From assembly GCF_003269295.1 (NCBI RefSeq), contig NZ_QLTT01000002.1, forward strand, positions 620,001 through 684,000: 64,000 nucleotides of DNA, given 5' to 3'. The DNA is from Lentzea atacamensis. Lineage in GTDB: Bacteria; Actinomycetota; Actinomycetes; Mycobacteriales; Pseudonocardiaceae. Below, piece by piece: positions 33,984 to 42,221 of this stretch. Numbering within the stretch: position 1 is the first letter of the stretch; each line of letters opens with the position of its first letter. Under the pieces are notes generated by a model. That model was not told the DNA's origin, made no database searches, and worked only from the letters and a program-made list of their open reading frames with translations. The translations under genes and the position numbers were made by a program.

Positions 33984-34060
33984 GAAGAAACCCCCATCGC
34001 TAACGCGCGCGGCTTGGGTCCGCACGCTTCGCGGGGAGAGTTGTCCTCAGCGGTAAAGGT

Positions 34061-35092
34061 TCACCTAAAAGAGTCGGCGACTGCCGTTCGGTCGACCTTG
34101 CCCGGTCCGCGCAACGGCAGCTCGGACACGAACCGCACGAGCTTCGGCACTGCTGCCCGGCCCGCGGCGTCCAGAACCGCAGCCTTCAGGTCTTCGAGAG
34201 AAGGCTCGTCGCCGCGCACGACGACTGCCGCTGCCACGACCTGGCCCCACTCGTCGTCCGGCACGCCGACGACACACGCCTCCAGCACGCCCTCAACGGT
34301 CGCCAGAGCCCGTTCCACCAGCACCGGCGGCACCTTCTCGCCACCCGTGACGATCACGTCGTCAGCGCGGCCCAGCACCTCCAGCCGCCCGTCGCGCAGC
34401 CGCCCGAGATCGCCGGTGCGGAACCACTCGCCGAACGGTTCCGCGCTGCCGCGGTAGCCCAGCGCCAGCACGGGCCCGCTGATCTCGATCACATCGTCGG
34501 TGCGCAGCCGGACGTCCCGCAACGGCTCACCGTCGTACACACATCCACCGGCCGTCTCGCTCATGCCGTACGTGGTGACGACCTGCACGCCGAGCGCGCG
34601 CGCTTGCTGCAGGAGCTTCGGCGGGGTGGCGGCCCCGCCGATCAGCACGCCGTCGAACTGCCGCAGCGCCCAGAGCCCCGGTCCCTCGCCCACGACGAGC
34701 CGGGAGAGCTGCGTCGGCACCAGTGCGGTGTAGTGACGTCCCGGCTGGGCGAGCACCGGCTGGGCGGCCTGCGCGAACCCCATCGCGCGGAAGCCCTTCG
34801 ACATGTCGAGCACGCCGGGTGTGGTGCCGGCGACGATCGACCGCACCAGCACCTGGATCCCGGCGATGTGGCTGGTGGGCAACGCCAGCAGCCACGTGCC
34901 GGGCCCGCCGAGCCGCTCGTGGGTGGCCTGCGCCGACGTGGTCAGCGCGTCGGCGTCGAGCAGCACTGTCTTCGGCTCGCCCGTCGACCCGGAGGTGGGC
35001 ACGCCGAGCACGGCCCGCTTCTCCCAGCCGTCGAGCGGGCCGTCGACCAGTGGCTCTCCGCCGGCGAGCGCCGCGCGCAGCTCGTCGATCAT
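34061..35092 (-). CDS. menE: o-succinylbenzoate-CoA ligase
   Basis: Activates o-succinylbenzoate to its CoA ester in menaquinone synthesis. It has 343 residues, shorter than typical ANL ligases but normal for the actinobacterial MenE type. Motifs are LGVPTSGSTGEPKTVLLD, TYGMSETAGGCVYDG, GEWFRTGDLGRLRDGRLEVLGRADD, and ITGGEKVPP-like VTGGEKVPPVLVE. The terminal lysine region reads LRGPGKVDRTAVAD. Its first codon adjoins the stop of menB (position 35092 is shared), so menB and menE are translated together. Confidence 0.93.
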   Translation of the reverse strand: MIDELRAALAGGEPLVDGPLDGWEKRAVLGVPTSGSTGEPKTVLLDADALTTSAQATHERLGGPGTWLLALPTSHIAGIQVLVRSIVAGTTPGVLDMSKGFRAMGFAQAAQPVLAQPGRHYTALVPTQLSRLVVGEGPGLWALRQFDGVLIGGAATPPKLLQQARALGVQVVTTYGMSETAGGCVYDGEPLRDVRLRTDDVIEISGPVLALGYRGSAEPFGEWFRTGDLGRLRDGRLEVLGRADDVIVTGGEKVPPVLVERALATVEGVLEACVVGVPDDEWGQVVAAAVVVRGDEPSLEDLKAAVLDAAGRAAVPKLVRFVSELPLRGPGKVDRTAVADSFR

Positions 35093-35994
35093 CAGAAGTA
35101 GTACGGGTAGTTCGACCAGTCGGGGTCGCGCTTCTCCAGGAACGCGTCCCGGCCCTCGACGGCCTCGTCGGTCATGTACGCGAGCCGGGTCGTCTCACCG
35201 GCGAACAGCTGCTGTCCCACCAGTCCGTCATCGATCAGGTTGAACGCGTACTTGAGCATCCGCTGGGCGGTGGGCGACTTCCCGTTGATCTCGCGGGCCC
35301 ACTGCAGCGCCGTGGTCTCCAGCTCCGCGTGCGGCACGACGGCGTTGACCGCGCCCATCCTGTGCATCTCCTCGGCGGAGTACGTGCGGCCGAGGAAGAA
35401 GATCTCGCGGGCGAACTTCTGGCCGACCTGCCGCGCCAGGTACGCCGAGCCGTAGCCGCCGTCGAACGAGCCGACGTCCGCGTCGGTCTGCTTGAACTTC
35501 GCGTGCTCCTCGCTCGCGAGCGTGAGATCGCACACCACGTGCAGGCTGTGGCCACCACCCGCGGCCCAGCCGGGCACGACCGCGATGACGACCTTCGGCA
35601 TGAACCTGATCAGTCGCTGGCACTCCAGGATGTGCAGCCGCCCCGCCCGCGCCGGGTCCACCGTGTCGGCCGTCTCACCGGAGGCGTACTGGTAACCGCT
35701 GCGCCCGCGAATCCGCTGGTCACCGCCACTGCAGAACGCCCAGCCGCCGTCGCGCGGGGACGGTCCGTTGCCGGTCAGCAGCACGCAGCCGACGTCGGAC
35801 GACATCCGCGCGTGGTCGAGCGCCTGGTACAGCTCGTCCACGGTGTGCGGCCGGAACGCGTTGCGCACCTCGGGGCGGTTGAACGCGATGCGGACCGTGC
35901 CCTGGTCGATGGCGCGGTGGTACGTGATGTCGGTGAAGTCGAAGCCCTCGACGGACTTCCACAGCGACGGGTCGAAGAGCTCCTGATCTGCCAC
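35092..35994 (-). CDS. menB: 1,4-dihydroxy-2-naphthoyl-CoA synthase
   Basis: A crotonase-family enzyme that closes the naphthoquinone ring. It has 300 residues from GTG 35994. Diagnostic stretches are NRPEVRNAFRPHTVDELY, GNGPSPRDGGWAFCSGGDQRIRG, AVVPGWAAGGGHSLHVVCDL (oxyanion hole), and TDADVGSFDGGYGSAYLARQ. I choose GTG 35994 because a -10 box TAGAGT lies 8 nt upstream on that strand. The alternative ATG at 36015 would overlap the first bases of divergent menD. The start choice needs N-terminal data. Confidence 0.93.
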   Translation of the reverse strand: MADQELFDPSLWKSVEGFDFTDITYHRAIDQGTVRIAFNRPEVRNAFRPHTVDELYQALDHARMSSDVGCVLLTGNGPSPRDGGWAFCSGGDQRIRGRSGYQYASGETADTVDPARAGRLHILECQRLIRFMPKVVIAVVPGWAAGGGHSLHVVCDLTLASEEHAKFKQTDADVGSFDGGYGSAYLARQVGQKFAREIFFLGRTYSAEEMHRMGAVNAVVPHAELETTALQWAREINGKSPTAQRMLKYAFNLIDDGLVGQQLFAGETTRLAYMTDEAVEGRDAFLEKRDPDWSNYPYYF

Positions 35995-36002
35995 GGTCTG
36001 AG

Positions 36003-36008
36003 ACTCTA
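36003..36008 (-). promoter_or_regulatory. -10 box TAGAGT for menB
   Basis: On the minus strand TAGAGT lies 8 nt before GTG 35994. The same bases lie within 11 nt of the menD start codon on the other strand, so the two divergent promoters must overlap. Confidence 0.45.
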
Positions 36009-36013
36009 GGCGC

Positions 36014-37585
36014 ATGAATTCGTCCACGGCGCAGGCGAGGGTGATCGTCGACGAACTGGTCGGCAACGGCGTGCGCCACGCCGTGCTGTGTCCCGGTTCG
36101 CGCAACGCCCCGCTGTCGTTCGCACTGCATCAGGCCGAGCAGAAAGGCCTGCTCACGCTGCACGTGCGGATCGACGAGCGCAGCGCGGGCTTCCTCGCGC
36201 TCGGCCTGGCCAAGACGGGCACGCCCGCCGTCGTCACCTGTACGAGTGGCACGGCCGTGGCGAACCTGCACCCCGCCGTGATCGAGGCGCAGCTGACCGG
36301 CGTGCCGTTGATCGCACTGACCGCGGACCGCCCGGTCGACCTGTACCGCACCGGCGCGAGCCAGACGATCAACCAGTACGACGTCCTCGGCCTCCCCACC
36401 CTGCACCTGCCGGAGGCCGCCGACGAGCCGACCACGCGCTCGTTGATCTGCCGCGCGATCGCGACTCCCGGCCCGACGCACGTGAACGTGCCGTTCCGGC
36501 CGCCGCTCACCCCGGACGACTCCTCCTGGCCCTCGTCCGACCGCACTCCGTGGACCGCGACGGACCGCACGTTCACCGTCGAGACCAGGCCGTCGGACCT
36601 CCCGCCCCGCACGCTCGTGCTGCTCGGCGACGACCACCCGGACCGGCTGCGCGGAGCGTCAGAGCTCGGCTGGCCGGTGATCGCCGAGCCGACCGCGCCC
36701 GGCGGCCTGCGCCACGGATCGCTGCTGCTCAACGCCGGTCTGCCCGCGCACCTCCAGCCGGACGCGGTGCTCGTCGTCGGCCGGGTCACCCTGTCGCGGG
36801 GCCAGCAGGCACTGCTGCGGCAGACGAAGATCGTGCACGCCGTCGGCGACCAGGCGAAGTGGCCGGACGTGCAGTTCACCGCCAGCCGGGCGTCGACCTG
36901 GCTGCCCGAACCGGCCGAGCTCGACGGCGAGTGGGCGCAGGCGTGGCAGAGCACGGTGAAGAACGTCAGCGTCGCCGTCGACGAGCTGCTGGACGCCGAG
37001 CCGTGGCCGACCGGCCTGCACGTCGCTCGCGACCTCACGCAGGCGATGCCATCGGGCTCGCTGCTGTTCGTCGGCTCGTCCAACCCGATCCGCGACGTCG
37101 ACCACGTGGGCGAGCGCCGTCCGGACATCACCGTGCACGCCAACCGCGGCGCCGCGGGCATCGACGGCAGCGTGTCCACGGCCGTCGGTCTCGCCGTGAC
37201 CCATCAGGGTCCTTCATACGCGCTGATGGGAGACCTGACTTTCCTGCACGACATCAACGGCCTGCTCGCCGACCACCGGCCGGATCTCACGATCGTCGTG
37301 CTCAACGACGACGGTGGCGGGATCTTTTCGTTGCTGGAACAAGGTGCGCCCGAGTACGGCGGTAGTTTTGAAAGAATCTTCGGCACTCCGCACGGCACGG
37401 ATCTGGCCGCTTTGTGCGCGGGCTACCGAATTCCTCACTCCACAATGGACGGCCAGGAGGAGTTCCGTAGCGCACTTGCGCGCCCGGAGGGCCTCCGAGT
37501 GGTGGAAGTGCAGGCAAAACGACACGGGCTGAGGACGTTGCACCAGAGTCTCAAGTCGACTGTGTCAACCATTTTCGCCAGGTAG
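36014..37585 (+). CDS. menD: 2-succinyl-5-enolpyruvyl-6-hydroxy-3-cyclohexene-1-carboxylate synthase
   Basis: A thiamine-diphosphate enzyme that condenses isochorismate with 2-oxoglutarate. It has 523 residues. The N-terminal pyrimidine-binding domain (GVRHAVLCPGSRNAPLSFAL, SAGFLALGLAKTG) precedes a central domain and the diphosphate-binding domain with GDLTFLHDINGL, LNDDGGGIFSLLEQG and the end of the catalytic domain EVQAKRHGLRTLHQ. The ATG at 36014 has no Shine-Dalgarno, so leaderless expression is likely. It is divergent from menB with almost no intergenic space. Confidence 0.95.
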   Translation: MNSSTAQARVIVDELVGNGVRHAVLCPGSRNAPLSFALHQAEQKGLLTLHVRIDERSAGFLALGLAKTGTPAVVTCTSGTAVANLHPAVIEAQLTGVPLIALTADRPVDLYRTGASQTINQYDVLGLPTLHLPEAADEPTTRSLICRAIATPGPTHVNVPFRPPLTPDDSSWPSSDRTPWTATDRTFTVETRPSDLPPRTLVLLGDDHPDRLRGASELGWPVIAEPTAPGGLRHGSLLLNAGLPAHLQPDAVLVVGRVTLSRGQQALLRQTKIVHAVGDQAKWPDVQFTASRASTWLPEPAELDGEWAQAWQSTVKNVSVAVDELLDAEPWPTGLHVARDLTQAMPSGSLLFVGSSNPIRDVDHVGERRPDITVHANRGAAGIDGSVSTAVGLAVTHQGPSYALMGDLTFLHDINGLLADHRPDLTIVVLNDDGGGIFSLLEQGAPEYGGSFERIFGTPHGTDLAALCAGYRIPHSTMDGQEEFRSALARPEGLRVVEVQAKRHGLRTLHQSLKSTVSTIFAR

Positions 37586-37627
37586 GAAACATACGTAAGT
37601 CGGTGGCTCGAACGTCAAATGTGTGGA

Positions 37628-37633
37628 TAGCGT
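37628..37633 (+). promoter_or_regulatory. -10 box TAGCGT for the M1 peptidase gene
   Basis: TAGCGT lies 7 nt before ATG 37641 and supports that start over the in-frame GTG at 37623. Confidence 0.45.
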
Positions 37634-37640
37634 CCCGCGC

Positions 37641-39143
37641 ATGTCGATCAGATCCAAGGCGACGACCGCGGTCGCGTCCGCGGCTGCGATGACGCTCTTC
37701 GCGGGGACGGCGCTAGCCGCGTCCCCCGGTGCACCCGGCGCCGGTGACCCGTACTTCCCGGAGTACGGCAACGGCGGATACGACGTCTCCCACTACGACA
37801 TCAGGCTCAACTACAACCCGAACGGCGACCAGCTGTCCGGCACCACGACGATCCTCGCCAGGGCCACCCAGGACCTGACGCAGTTCAACCTGGACTTCCT
37901 GCTCAAGGTGAAGTCGGTCCGGGTGAACAACGCGCCGGCCTCCTTCGTGTCCGACGACGGCGAGCTGACCCTCACCCCGCGCGGAGGCGTGCGCAAGGGC
38001 CAGGACCTGACCATCGTCGTCACGTACGCCGACACGCCGTCCGCCGTGAAGGACCGCAACGGCATCACGCCGTGGACGAAGACTCCCGACGGCGCCCTCG
38101 CCATCGGTGAGCCGGAGATCTCCTCCTGGTGGTACCCGTCCAACGACCACCCCACCGACAAGGCCACCTTCGACGTGAACGTCGCCGTCCCGAACGGCGT
38201 CGAGGCGATCTCGAACGGGACGTTCGTCGGCCAGACCCGCCAGATCAACGGCTGGACCCGCTGGAACTGGCGCAGCACCAAGCCGCAGGCGACCTACCTG
38301 ACGTTCCTGGCGATCGGCCAGTTCGAGATCCGTCAGTACGCGGCGCCCAACGGCCAGCCGGTCGTGAACGCCTACTCCGAGCGCCTCGGCGAGCACACCG
38401 ACGCCGCCAAGTCGAGCATCGAGCGCACGCCCGAGGTCACCGAGTTCCTGGTGGAGAACTTCGGCCCGTACCCGTTCGAGGCGCAGGGCGGCGTCGTCAC
38501 GCCGGACCTCGGCTACGCACTCGAGAACCAGACCCGCTCGACCTACGACGACGCGTTCTTCCGTCGCGGCGCCAACACCTACGTCGTGGCGCACGAGGTC
38601 GCGCACCAGTGGTTCGGCGACTCGGTGTCCGTGCACCACTGGCGCGACATCTGGCTGAACGAGGGCTTCGCCTCCTACGCCGAGTTCCTGTGGTCCGAGC
38701 ACGTCGGTGAGGGCACGGCTCAGGAGAACGCCGACTTCATCTACGACTCGTACCCGGCCGACGACGAGTTCTGGCAGGTCCTGCCCGGCGACCCCGGCCC
38801 CTCGAACGTCTTCCACGGCGCCGTCTACGACCGCGGCGCGCTCGCCGTGCACGCCCTGCGCGTGGCCGTCGGCGACGAGAAGTTCTTCGAGATCCTGAAG
38901 ACGTGGCTGGCCGAGAAGCGCTACGGCGACGCCACGATCGAGGAGTTCATCGCGCTCGCCGAGCGGGTGTCGGGGCAGCAGCTCGACCAGCTGTTCCAGA
39001 CGTGGCTCTTCACCAAGGGCAAGCCGGCGGAGGCGCCTGGCCGTCCTGCGGACGCGGCCAAGTCGCTGTCCGTGAAGGCGGAGCCGAAGTCGCGCGCCAA
39101 GATCCAGCTGACGCACGAGCTGCTGGGCGCGCACAAGCACTGA
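37641..39143 (+). CDS. secreted M1-family aminopeptidase-like metallopeptidase
   Basis: A 500-residue exported zinc peptidase. Signal peptide ends near residue 28 (FAGTALAA), followed by the N-terminal beta-domain typical of M1 enzymes. The exopeptidase loop reads YALENQTRSTY in place of the usual GAMEN, and the zinc site is HEVAHQWFG (318-326) with Glu341 in WLNEGFASYAEFL. A Lys-rich, helical tail closes the protein. The C-terminal HEAT-like domain of full-length aminopeptidase N is absent, as in other short actinobacterial M1 enzymes. Substrate unknown. Confidence 0.9.
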   Translation: MSIRSKATTAVASAAAMTLFAGTALAASPGAPGAGDPYFPEYGNGGYDVSHYDIRLNYNPNGDQLSGTTTILARATQDLTQFNLDFLLKVKSVRVNNAPASFVSDDGELTLTPRGGVRKGQDLTIVVTYADTPSAVKDRNGITPWTKTPDGALAIGEPEISSWWYPSNDHPTDKATFDVNVAVPNGVEAISNGTFVGQTRQINGWTRWNWRSTKPQATYLTFLAIGQFEIRQYAAPNGQPVVNAYSERLGEHTDAAKSSIERTPEVTEFLVENFGPYPFEAQGGVVTPDLGYALENQTRSTYDDAFFRRGANTYVVAHEVAHQWFGDSVSVHHWRDIWLNEGFASYAEFLWSEHVGEGTAQENADFIYDSYPADDEFWQVLPGDPGPSNVFHGAVYDRGALAVHALRVAVGDEKFFEILKTWLAEKRYGDATIEEFIALAERVSGQQLDQLFQTWLFTKGKPAEAPGRPADAAKSLSVKAEPKSRAKIQLTHELLGAHKH

Positions 39144-39167
39144 GTGTCAGACCGGCTGAGTACGTTG

Positions 39168-39206
39168 TGACGCAGGGGTTCCCAGCTCAGGGGGACCCCT
39201 GCGTCA
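39168..39206 (+). terminator. hairpin after the M1 peptidase gene
   Basis: TGACGCAGGGGT (39168-39179) and ACCCCTGCGTCA (39195-39206) form a perfect 12-bp stem with a 15-nt loop. It lies 25 nt after the stop and 18 nt before the next start, so it could also influence the next gene. Confidence 0.6.
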
Positions 39207-39224
39207 GCTCGGGGGAGCGGGAGA

Positions 39225-40049
39225 ATGGGCACCAAACCGACCGACAACGGCCGCGAGATCCCGTGGCTCGACAACATGGTTCGCCCTGTCGTCCGCCTCC
39301 ACCCCGCACCAGGCCCGGCCGGGCCGACCGACAGCCACCTCGGCGGCCCGATGCTGTGGCCGCGGCACGAACCCTGGCCGCAGTGCGACGGCGCCGGGCA
39401 CCGGGGCAGCCTCGACCTGACCGACGAACAGGTCCGCGGCCTGCCCACGCCCTTCGCCGCCGGTGTGCAGCTGTACCGGCACGACTTCCCGGAGTTGCCG
39501 TTCCCCGACGGCACCGACGTGCTCCAGGTGTTCTTGTGCCCGCTCGTGCACGACGGCCACTGGGGCCCGGACGTCCGCCTCGTGTGGCGCGCGGCCGGCC
39601 AGGTCACCGATCCGCTCGCGGACCAGCCCGTCCCGGTCCTGGTGGACCCGATGTACGCGTTCCGGCCGTGTGTGTTCAACCCGTGTCGTGCCAACGAGTA
39701 CCCGATGATGTGCGACGTCCCGCGCGAGCTGTTGTACGAGCTGGAGTTCGCCAAGGCCGACGGCTTCGACCACGCCAACCACGAGACCTGGCCGTGCCTC
39801 GGCGACGCCACCAAGATCGGCGGCTGGACCCGGTGGTTCGCCAGCGATCCGTACGACATGGACTGTCCCGACTGCGGCGCCACCCGCGTGCAGCTGCTCG
39901 CGCTGGCGGCACATGAGGACGAGTGCGCCGAGTGTGACCAGCCGACAGGCGAACACGTGGGCTGGGAGTTCATCGGGGGCAGCGGTGCGTTGAACGTCTT
40001 GGTGTGCCCGAAGGACGTCCGCCACACCATGAAGCTGCAAATCGAGTAG
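39225..40049 (+). CDS. DUF1963-like protein with a C-terminal zinc ribbon
   Basis: A 274-residue soluble protein. SHLGGPMLWPRHEPWPQC and LQVFLCPL recall the DUF1963/YwqG pattern (a glycine-proline-tryptophan core). Near the end are two Cys pairs, CPDCGA and ECAECDQ, spaced as a zinc-binding ribbon. GGGAG lies 6 nt before the ATG. Nothing in the surroundings gives a role. The downstream DNA is a decayed oxidoreductase gene. My family assignment is tentative. Confidence 0.6.
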   Translation: MGTKPTDNGREIPWLDNMVRPVVRLHPAPGPAGPTDSHLGGPMLWPRHEPWPQCDGAGHRGSLDLTDEQVRGLPTPFAAGVQLYRHDFPELPFPDGTDVLQVFLCPLVHDGHWGPDVRLVWRAAGQVTDPLADQPVPVLVDPMYAFRPCVFNPCRANEYPMMCDVPRELLYELEFAKADGFDHANHETWPCLGDATKIGGWTRWFASDPYDMDCPDCGATRVQLLALAAHEDECAECDQPTGEHVGWEFIGGSGALNVLVCPKDVRHTMKLQIE

Positions 40050-40473
40050 CGAAGCCGTCCTGGACCGGACCGAATTCGCCGAGCAGACCGCGAACCAGAT
40101 CCGCGCAACCGGCGGCCGAGCCATCGCGGTCCAGGCCGACGTCAGCGACTGCGCGGCAGCTTCCTCATGCTCAAGGCCACCGCCCCGGCGATGCGCGAAG
40201 CCGGCTGGGGCCGCATCGTCAACATCTCCAGCATCTCCGCGCTGGTCGACGACGACCGGGCCGACTACGTCGCCGCCAAGGCCGGTCTGGAAGGGTTGAC
40301 CAGAGCCCGCAGCCCTCGACCTCGCGCCGCACGGCTTCACCGTGAACGCGGTCGGGCCGGGCGTGGTGTGGACGGGGATGACCGACGTGAGCGCCGTCCT
40401 GTTCTTCACGGCCGACGACGCCGACTTCGTGACGGGCCAGGTCCTCTACGTCAGCGGCGGCCCGCACGGCTAG
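40050..40473 (+). pseudogene. decayed short-chain dehydrogenase/reductase
   Basis: Fragments of one SDR protein are recognisable but in different frames. First TANQIRATGGRAIAVQADVSD, then after a deletion and frame change LKATAPAMREAGWGRIVNISSIS and DYVAAKAGLEGLTRA with the catalytic Tyr and Lys. After another frame change LAPHGFTVNAVGPGVVWTGMTDV is followed, across a further loss, by FTADDADFVTGQVLYVSGGPHG and a stop at 40471-40473. The N-terminal nucleotide-binding glycine motif and the middle NNAG strand are missing. It resembles 3-oxoacyl-ACP reductase-type enzymes. Its end overlaps the convergent isochorismate synthase gene by 4 nt. Confidence 0.88.
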
Positions 40474-41702
40474 AGGCCTTCCAACGCCTCTCGCATCGGC
40501 CGCATCTTGGCGTGCGCCTCCTGCACCTCGATGTCCGGATCCGAATCCGCAACGAGCCCACACCCCGCGAACAACCGCGCGGTCGACCCGGTGATCTGCG
40601 CGCACCGCAGCGCGATCCCGAGCTCGCCGTCGCCGTTCCCGTCGATCCATCCGACCGGCCCGGCGTACCGCCCGCGATCCATGCCCTCGAGCTGGCCGAT
40701 CAACGTCGTGGCGTCGAGCCGGGGCGTCCCACCCACCGCCGCCGTCGGGTGCACCGCCTCGCCGAGGTGGAGCAACGACACGGAAGAGCTCAACGTGCCG
40801 ATGACGTCGCTGGACAGGTGCGACACGTTGGGCAGCCGCAAAACCGAAGGGCCCTCGACCGACATCGTCGTGCAAAAGGGACGCAACGTCTCCGCGAGAG
40901 AAGTGATCGCGTAGTCGTGTTCTTCCAGGTTCTTCTCCGACGACATCAACGCCGCGGCGAGCTCCTCGTCCGAAACCCCGTCGTGCGGCCACGTCGTGCC
41001 GGCCAGCACCCGCGAGTCCACGACCGCGCCGGTGCGGCGCAGCAGCAGCTCGGGTGTGGCACCCACCAGACCGTCCACCGCGTACGCCCAGCACTCCGGG
41101 TAACGACGGGCCAGGCCTTGCAGCACGAACCGCTGGTCGAGCCGCCGGTCCGTCACCGCGACCAGGTCGTGGGCGAGCACGACCTTGTCCAGCTCGCCGC
41201 CCCGCATGCGTGCCACGGCCTTGCGGACGGCCTCGCGGTACTGCGTGACCGGCAGCTGGCCGTTCGCGTACCGGACGGTCGAGGGGCGGGAAAGCGGCGC
41301 GACCTCGGGATCGGTGTCACCGGCGCCGATCGTGGTGATCCACTGCTGACCGTTGCGGCGGCCGACCACGACCTCGGGGACGATCAGCACCGAGTCGCCG
41401 GGCGAGTCGGCGAAGGCCATCGAGATGAACGCCACCGGGCCGCTGCCCGGCACGCCCAGCTCGTCGTCGACGTCGAGGTGGGCGCAGAACTCGCGCCACC
41501 ACTTGTCGGCCTGTGCGAACCTGTCCGGGCCGCTGACCTCGAGCCGTGCGGCCTCACCCCAGCCGACCAGGCCGGAACCGTCGCGCACCCAGGCCAGCGC
41601 GTGCTCCGGGTCTGGCAGCAGTCCGAGCAGGTCGCCGGCGGCGTCCTGCCTCGACCGGACGCGGATCCGCTGCCGTGCTCGCGATGTGGGTGCTGAGGTC
41701 AC
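40470..41702 (-). CDS. menF: isochorismate synthase
   Basis: A 410-residue chorismate-binding enzyme converting chorismate to isochorismate, the entry to menaquinone (or to siderophores or salicylate). Key parts are the general-base lysine in GGELDKVVLAHDL, VGATPELLLRRTGAVVDSRVLAGT, SSEKNLEEHDYAI, LRLPNVSHLSSDV, and the C-terminal LHPTAAVGG-type EAVHPTAAVGGTPR with GDGELGIALRCAQ and FAGCGLVADSDPD. Given menD, menB and menE next door, a role in menaquinone is much more likely than in siderophore formation. TACAGT stands 6 nt before the GTG start on its strand. Confidence 0.9.
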   Translation of the reverse strand: MTSAPTSRARQRIRVRSRQDAAGDLLGLLPDPEHALAWVRDGSGLVGWGEAARLEVSGPDRFAQADKWWREFCAHLDVDDELGVPGSGPVAFISMAFADSPGDSVLIVPEVVVGRRNGQQWITTIGAGDTDPEVAPLSRPSTVRYANGQLPVTQYREAVRKAVARMRGGELDKVVLAHDLVAVTDRRLDQRFVLQGLARRYPECWAYAVDGLVGATPELLLRRTGAVVDSRVLAGTTWPHDGVSDEELAAALMSSEKNLEEHDYAITSLAETLRPFCTTMSVEGPSVLRLPNVSHLSSDVIGTLSSSVSLLHLGEAVHPTAAVGGTPRLDATTLIGQLEGMDRGRYAGPVGWIDGNGDGELGIALRCAQITGSTARLFAGCGLVADSDPDIEVQEAHAKMRPMREALEGL

Positions 41703-41708
41703 TCTCCG

Positions 41709-41714
41709 ACTGTA
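41709..41714 (-). promoter_or_regulatory. -10 box TACAGT for the isochorismate synthase gene
   Basis: On the minus strand TACAGT lies 6 nt before GTG 41702; no ribosome-binding site lies between. Confidence 0.45.
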
Positions 41715-41751
41715 TGGACCTCAACCTGAAAGCGCGGCACCCGCCCGGCTC

Positions 41752-41757
41752 TAGACT
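41752..41757 (+). promoter_or_regulatory. -10 box TAGACT for the DUF3592 gene
   Basis: TAGACT lies 8 nt before GTG 41766, again without a Shine-Dalgarno sequence. Confidence 0.45.
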
Positions 41758-41765
41758 TCTCAGTT

Positions 41766-42212
41766 GTGGTGGAGGACGCAGTGACCAAGCCGCCGCTCGG
41801 CGTACGCGTCCGCCGTGCGGTGAGCCGCGCTTTGCTCGTGGTCGGCGGGGTGGTCACGCTCGTCTGCGTGCTGCTGCCGATCGCCTGCTGGCGGGATGAC
41901 GTGGCCATCGAGCGGAACATGGGGCAGGCGGTCGCGCAGGTCGACTCCGTCGCCTTCAACAGGACGGTTGTGCGGTACGCCACACCGGACGGTCGCGTGA
42001 TGATCCCGTCGCAGGGAGTGCTGTACCCGTCCGGGCTGAACGTCGGGGACAACGTGCGGGTCGAGTACGACCAGACGAACCCGGAGCTGACGCGGGTGGC
42101 GGGGCGGAGCGCGGTTCTCAGCCTGTTGCCCGTCGGCACGTTCCTCGTGGCCGTCTGGATCGCCATCGCGGCGGTTGTGACAGTTCTGCGCAGATTCGGC
42201 ACGCAGGTGTAA
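41766..42212 (+). CDS. DUF3592-type membrane protein
   Basis: A 148-residue protein with a membrane helix near each end (about 20-42 and 118-138) and an extracytoplasmic beta-domain between them. This domain begins DSVAFNRTVVRYATPDGRVMIPSQGVLYP and continues LNVGDNVRVEYDQTNPELTRVAG, the typical DUF3592 'conversion of a stored type' fold. A membrane protein in the same place, between menD and mgtA, occurs in M. tuberculosis (Rv0556), from memory. Role unknown. Confidence 0.75.
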   Translation: MVEDAVTKPPLGVRVRRAVSRALLVVGGVVTLVCVLLPIACWRDDVAIERNMGQAVAQVDSVAFNRTVVRYATPDGRVMIPSQGVLYPSGLNVGDNVRVEYDQTNPELTRVAGRSAVLSLLPVGTFLVAVWIAIAAVVTVLRRFGTQV

Positions 42213-42215
42213 CAT
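42210..42215 (+). promoter_or_regulatory. -10 box TAACAT for paaA
   Basis: TAACAT lies 6 nt upstream of ATG 42222. It overlaps the stop codon of the preceding gene, and no Shine-Dalgarno sequence is present. Confidence 0.45.
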
Positions 42216-42221
42216 CGGTGC

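Noticed and set aside
34014-34457. open frame opposite menE
   Set aside because: Mirror frame of a clear menE; low-complexity Ser/Thr/Arg content.
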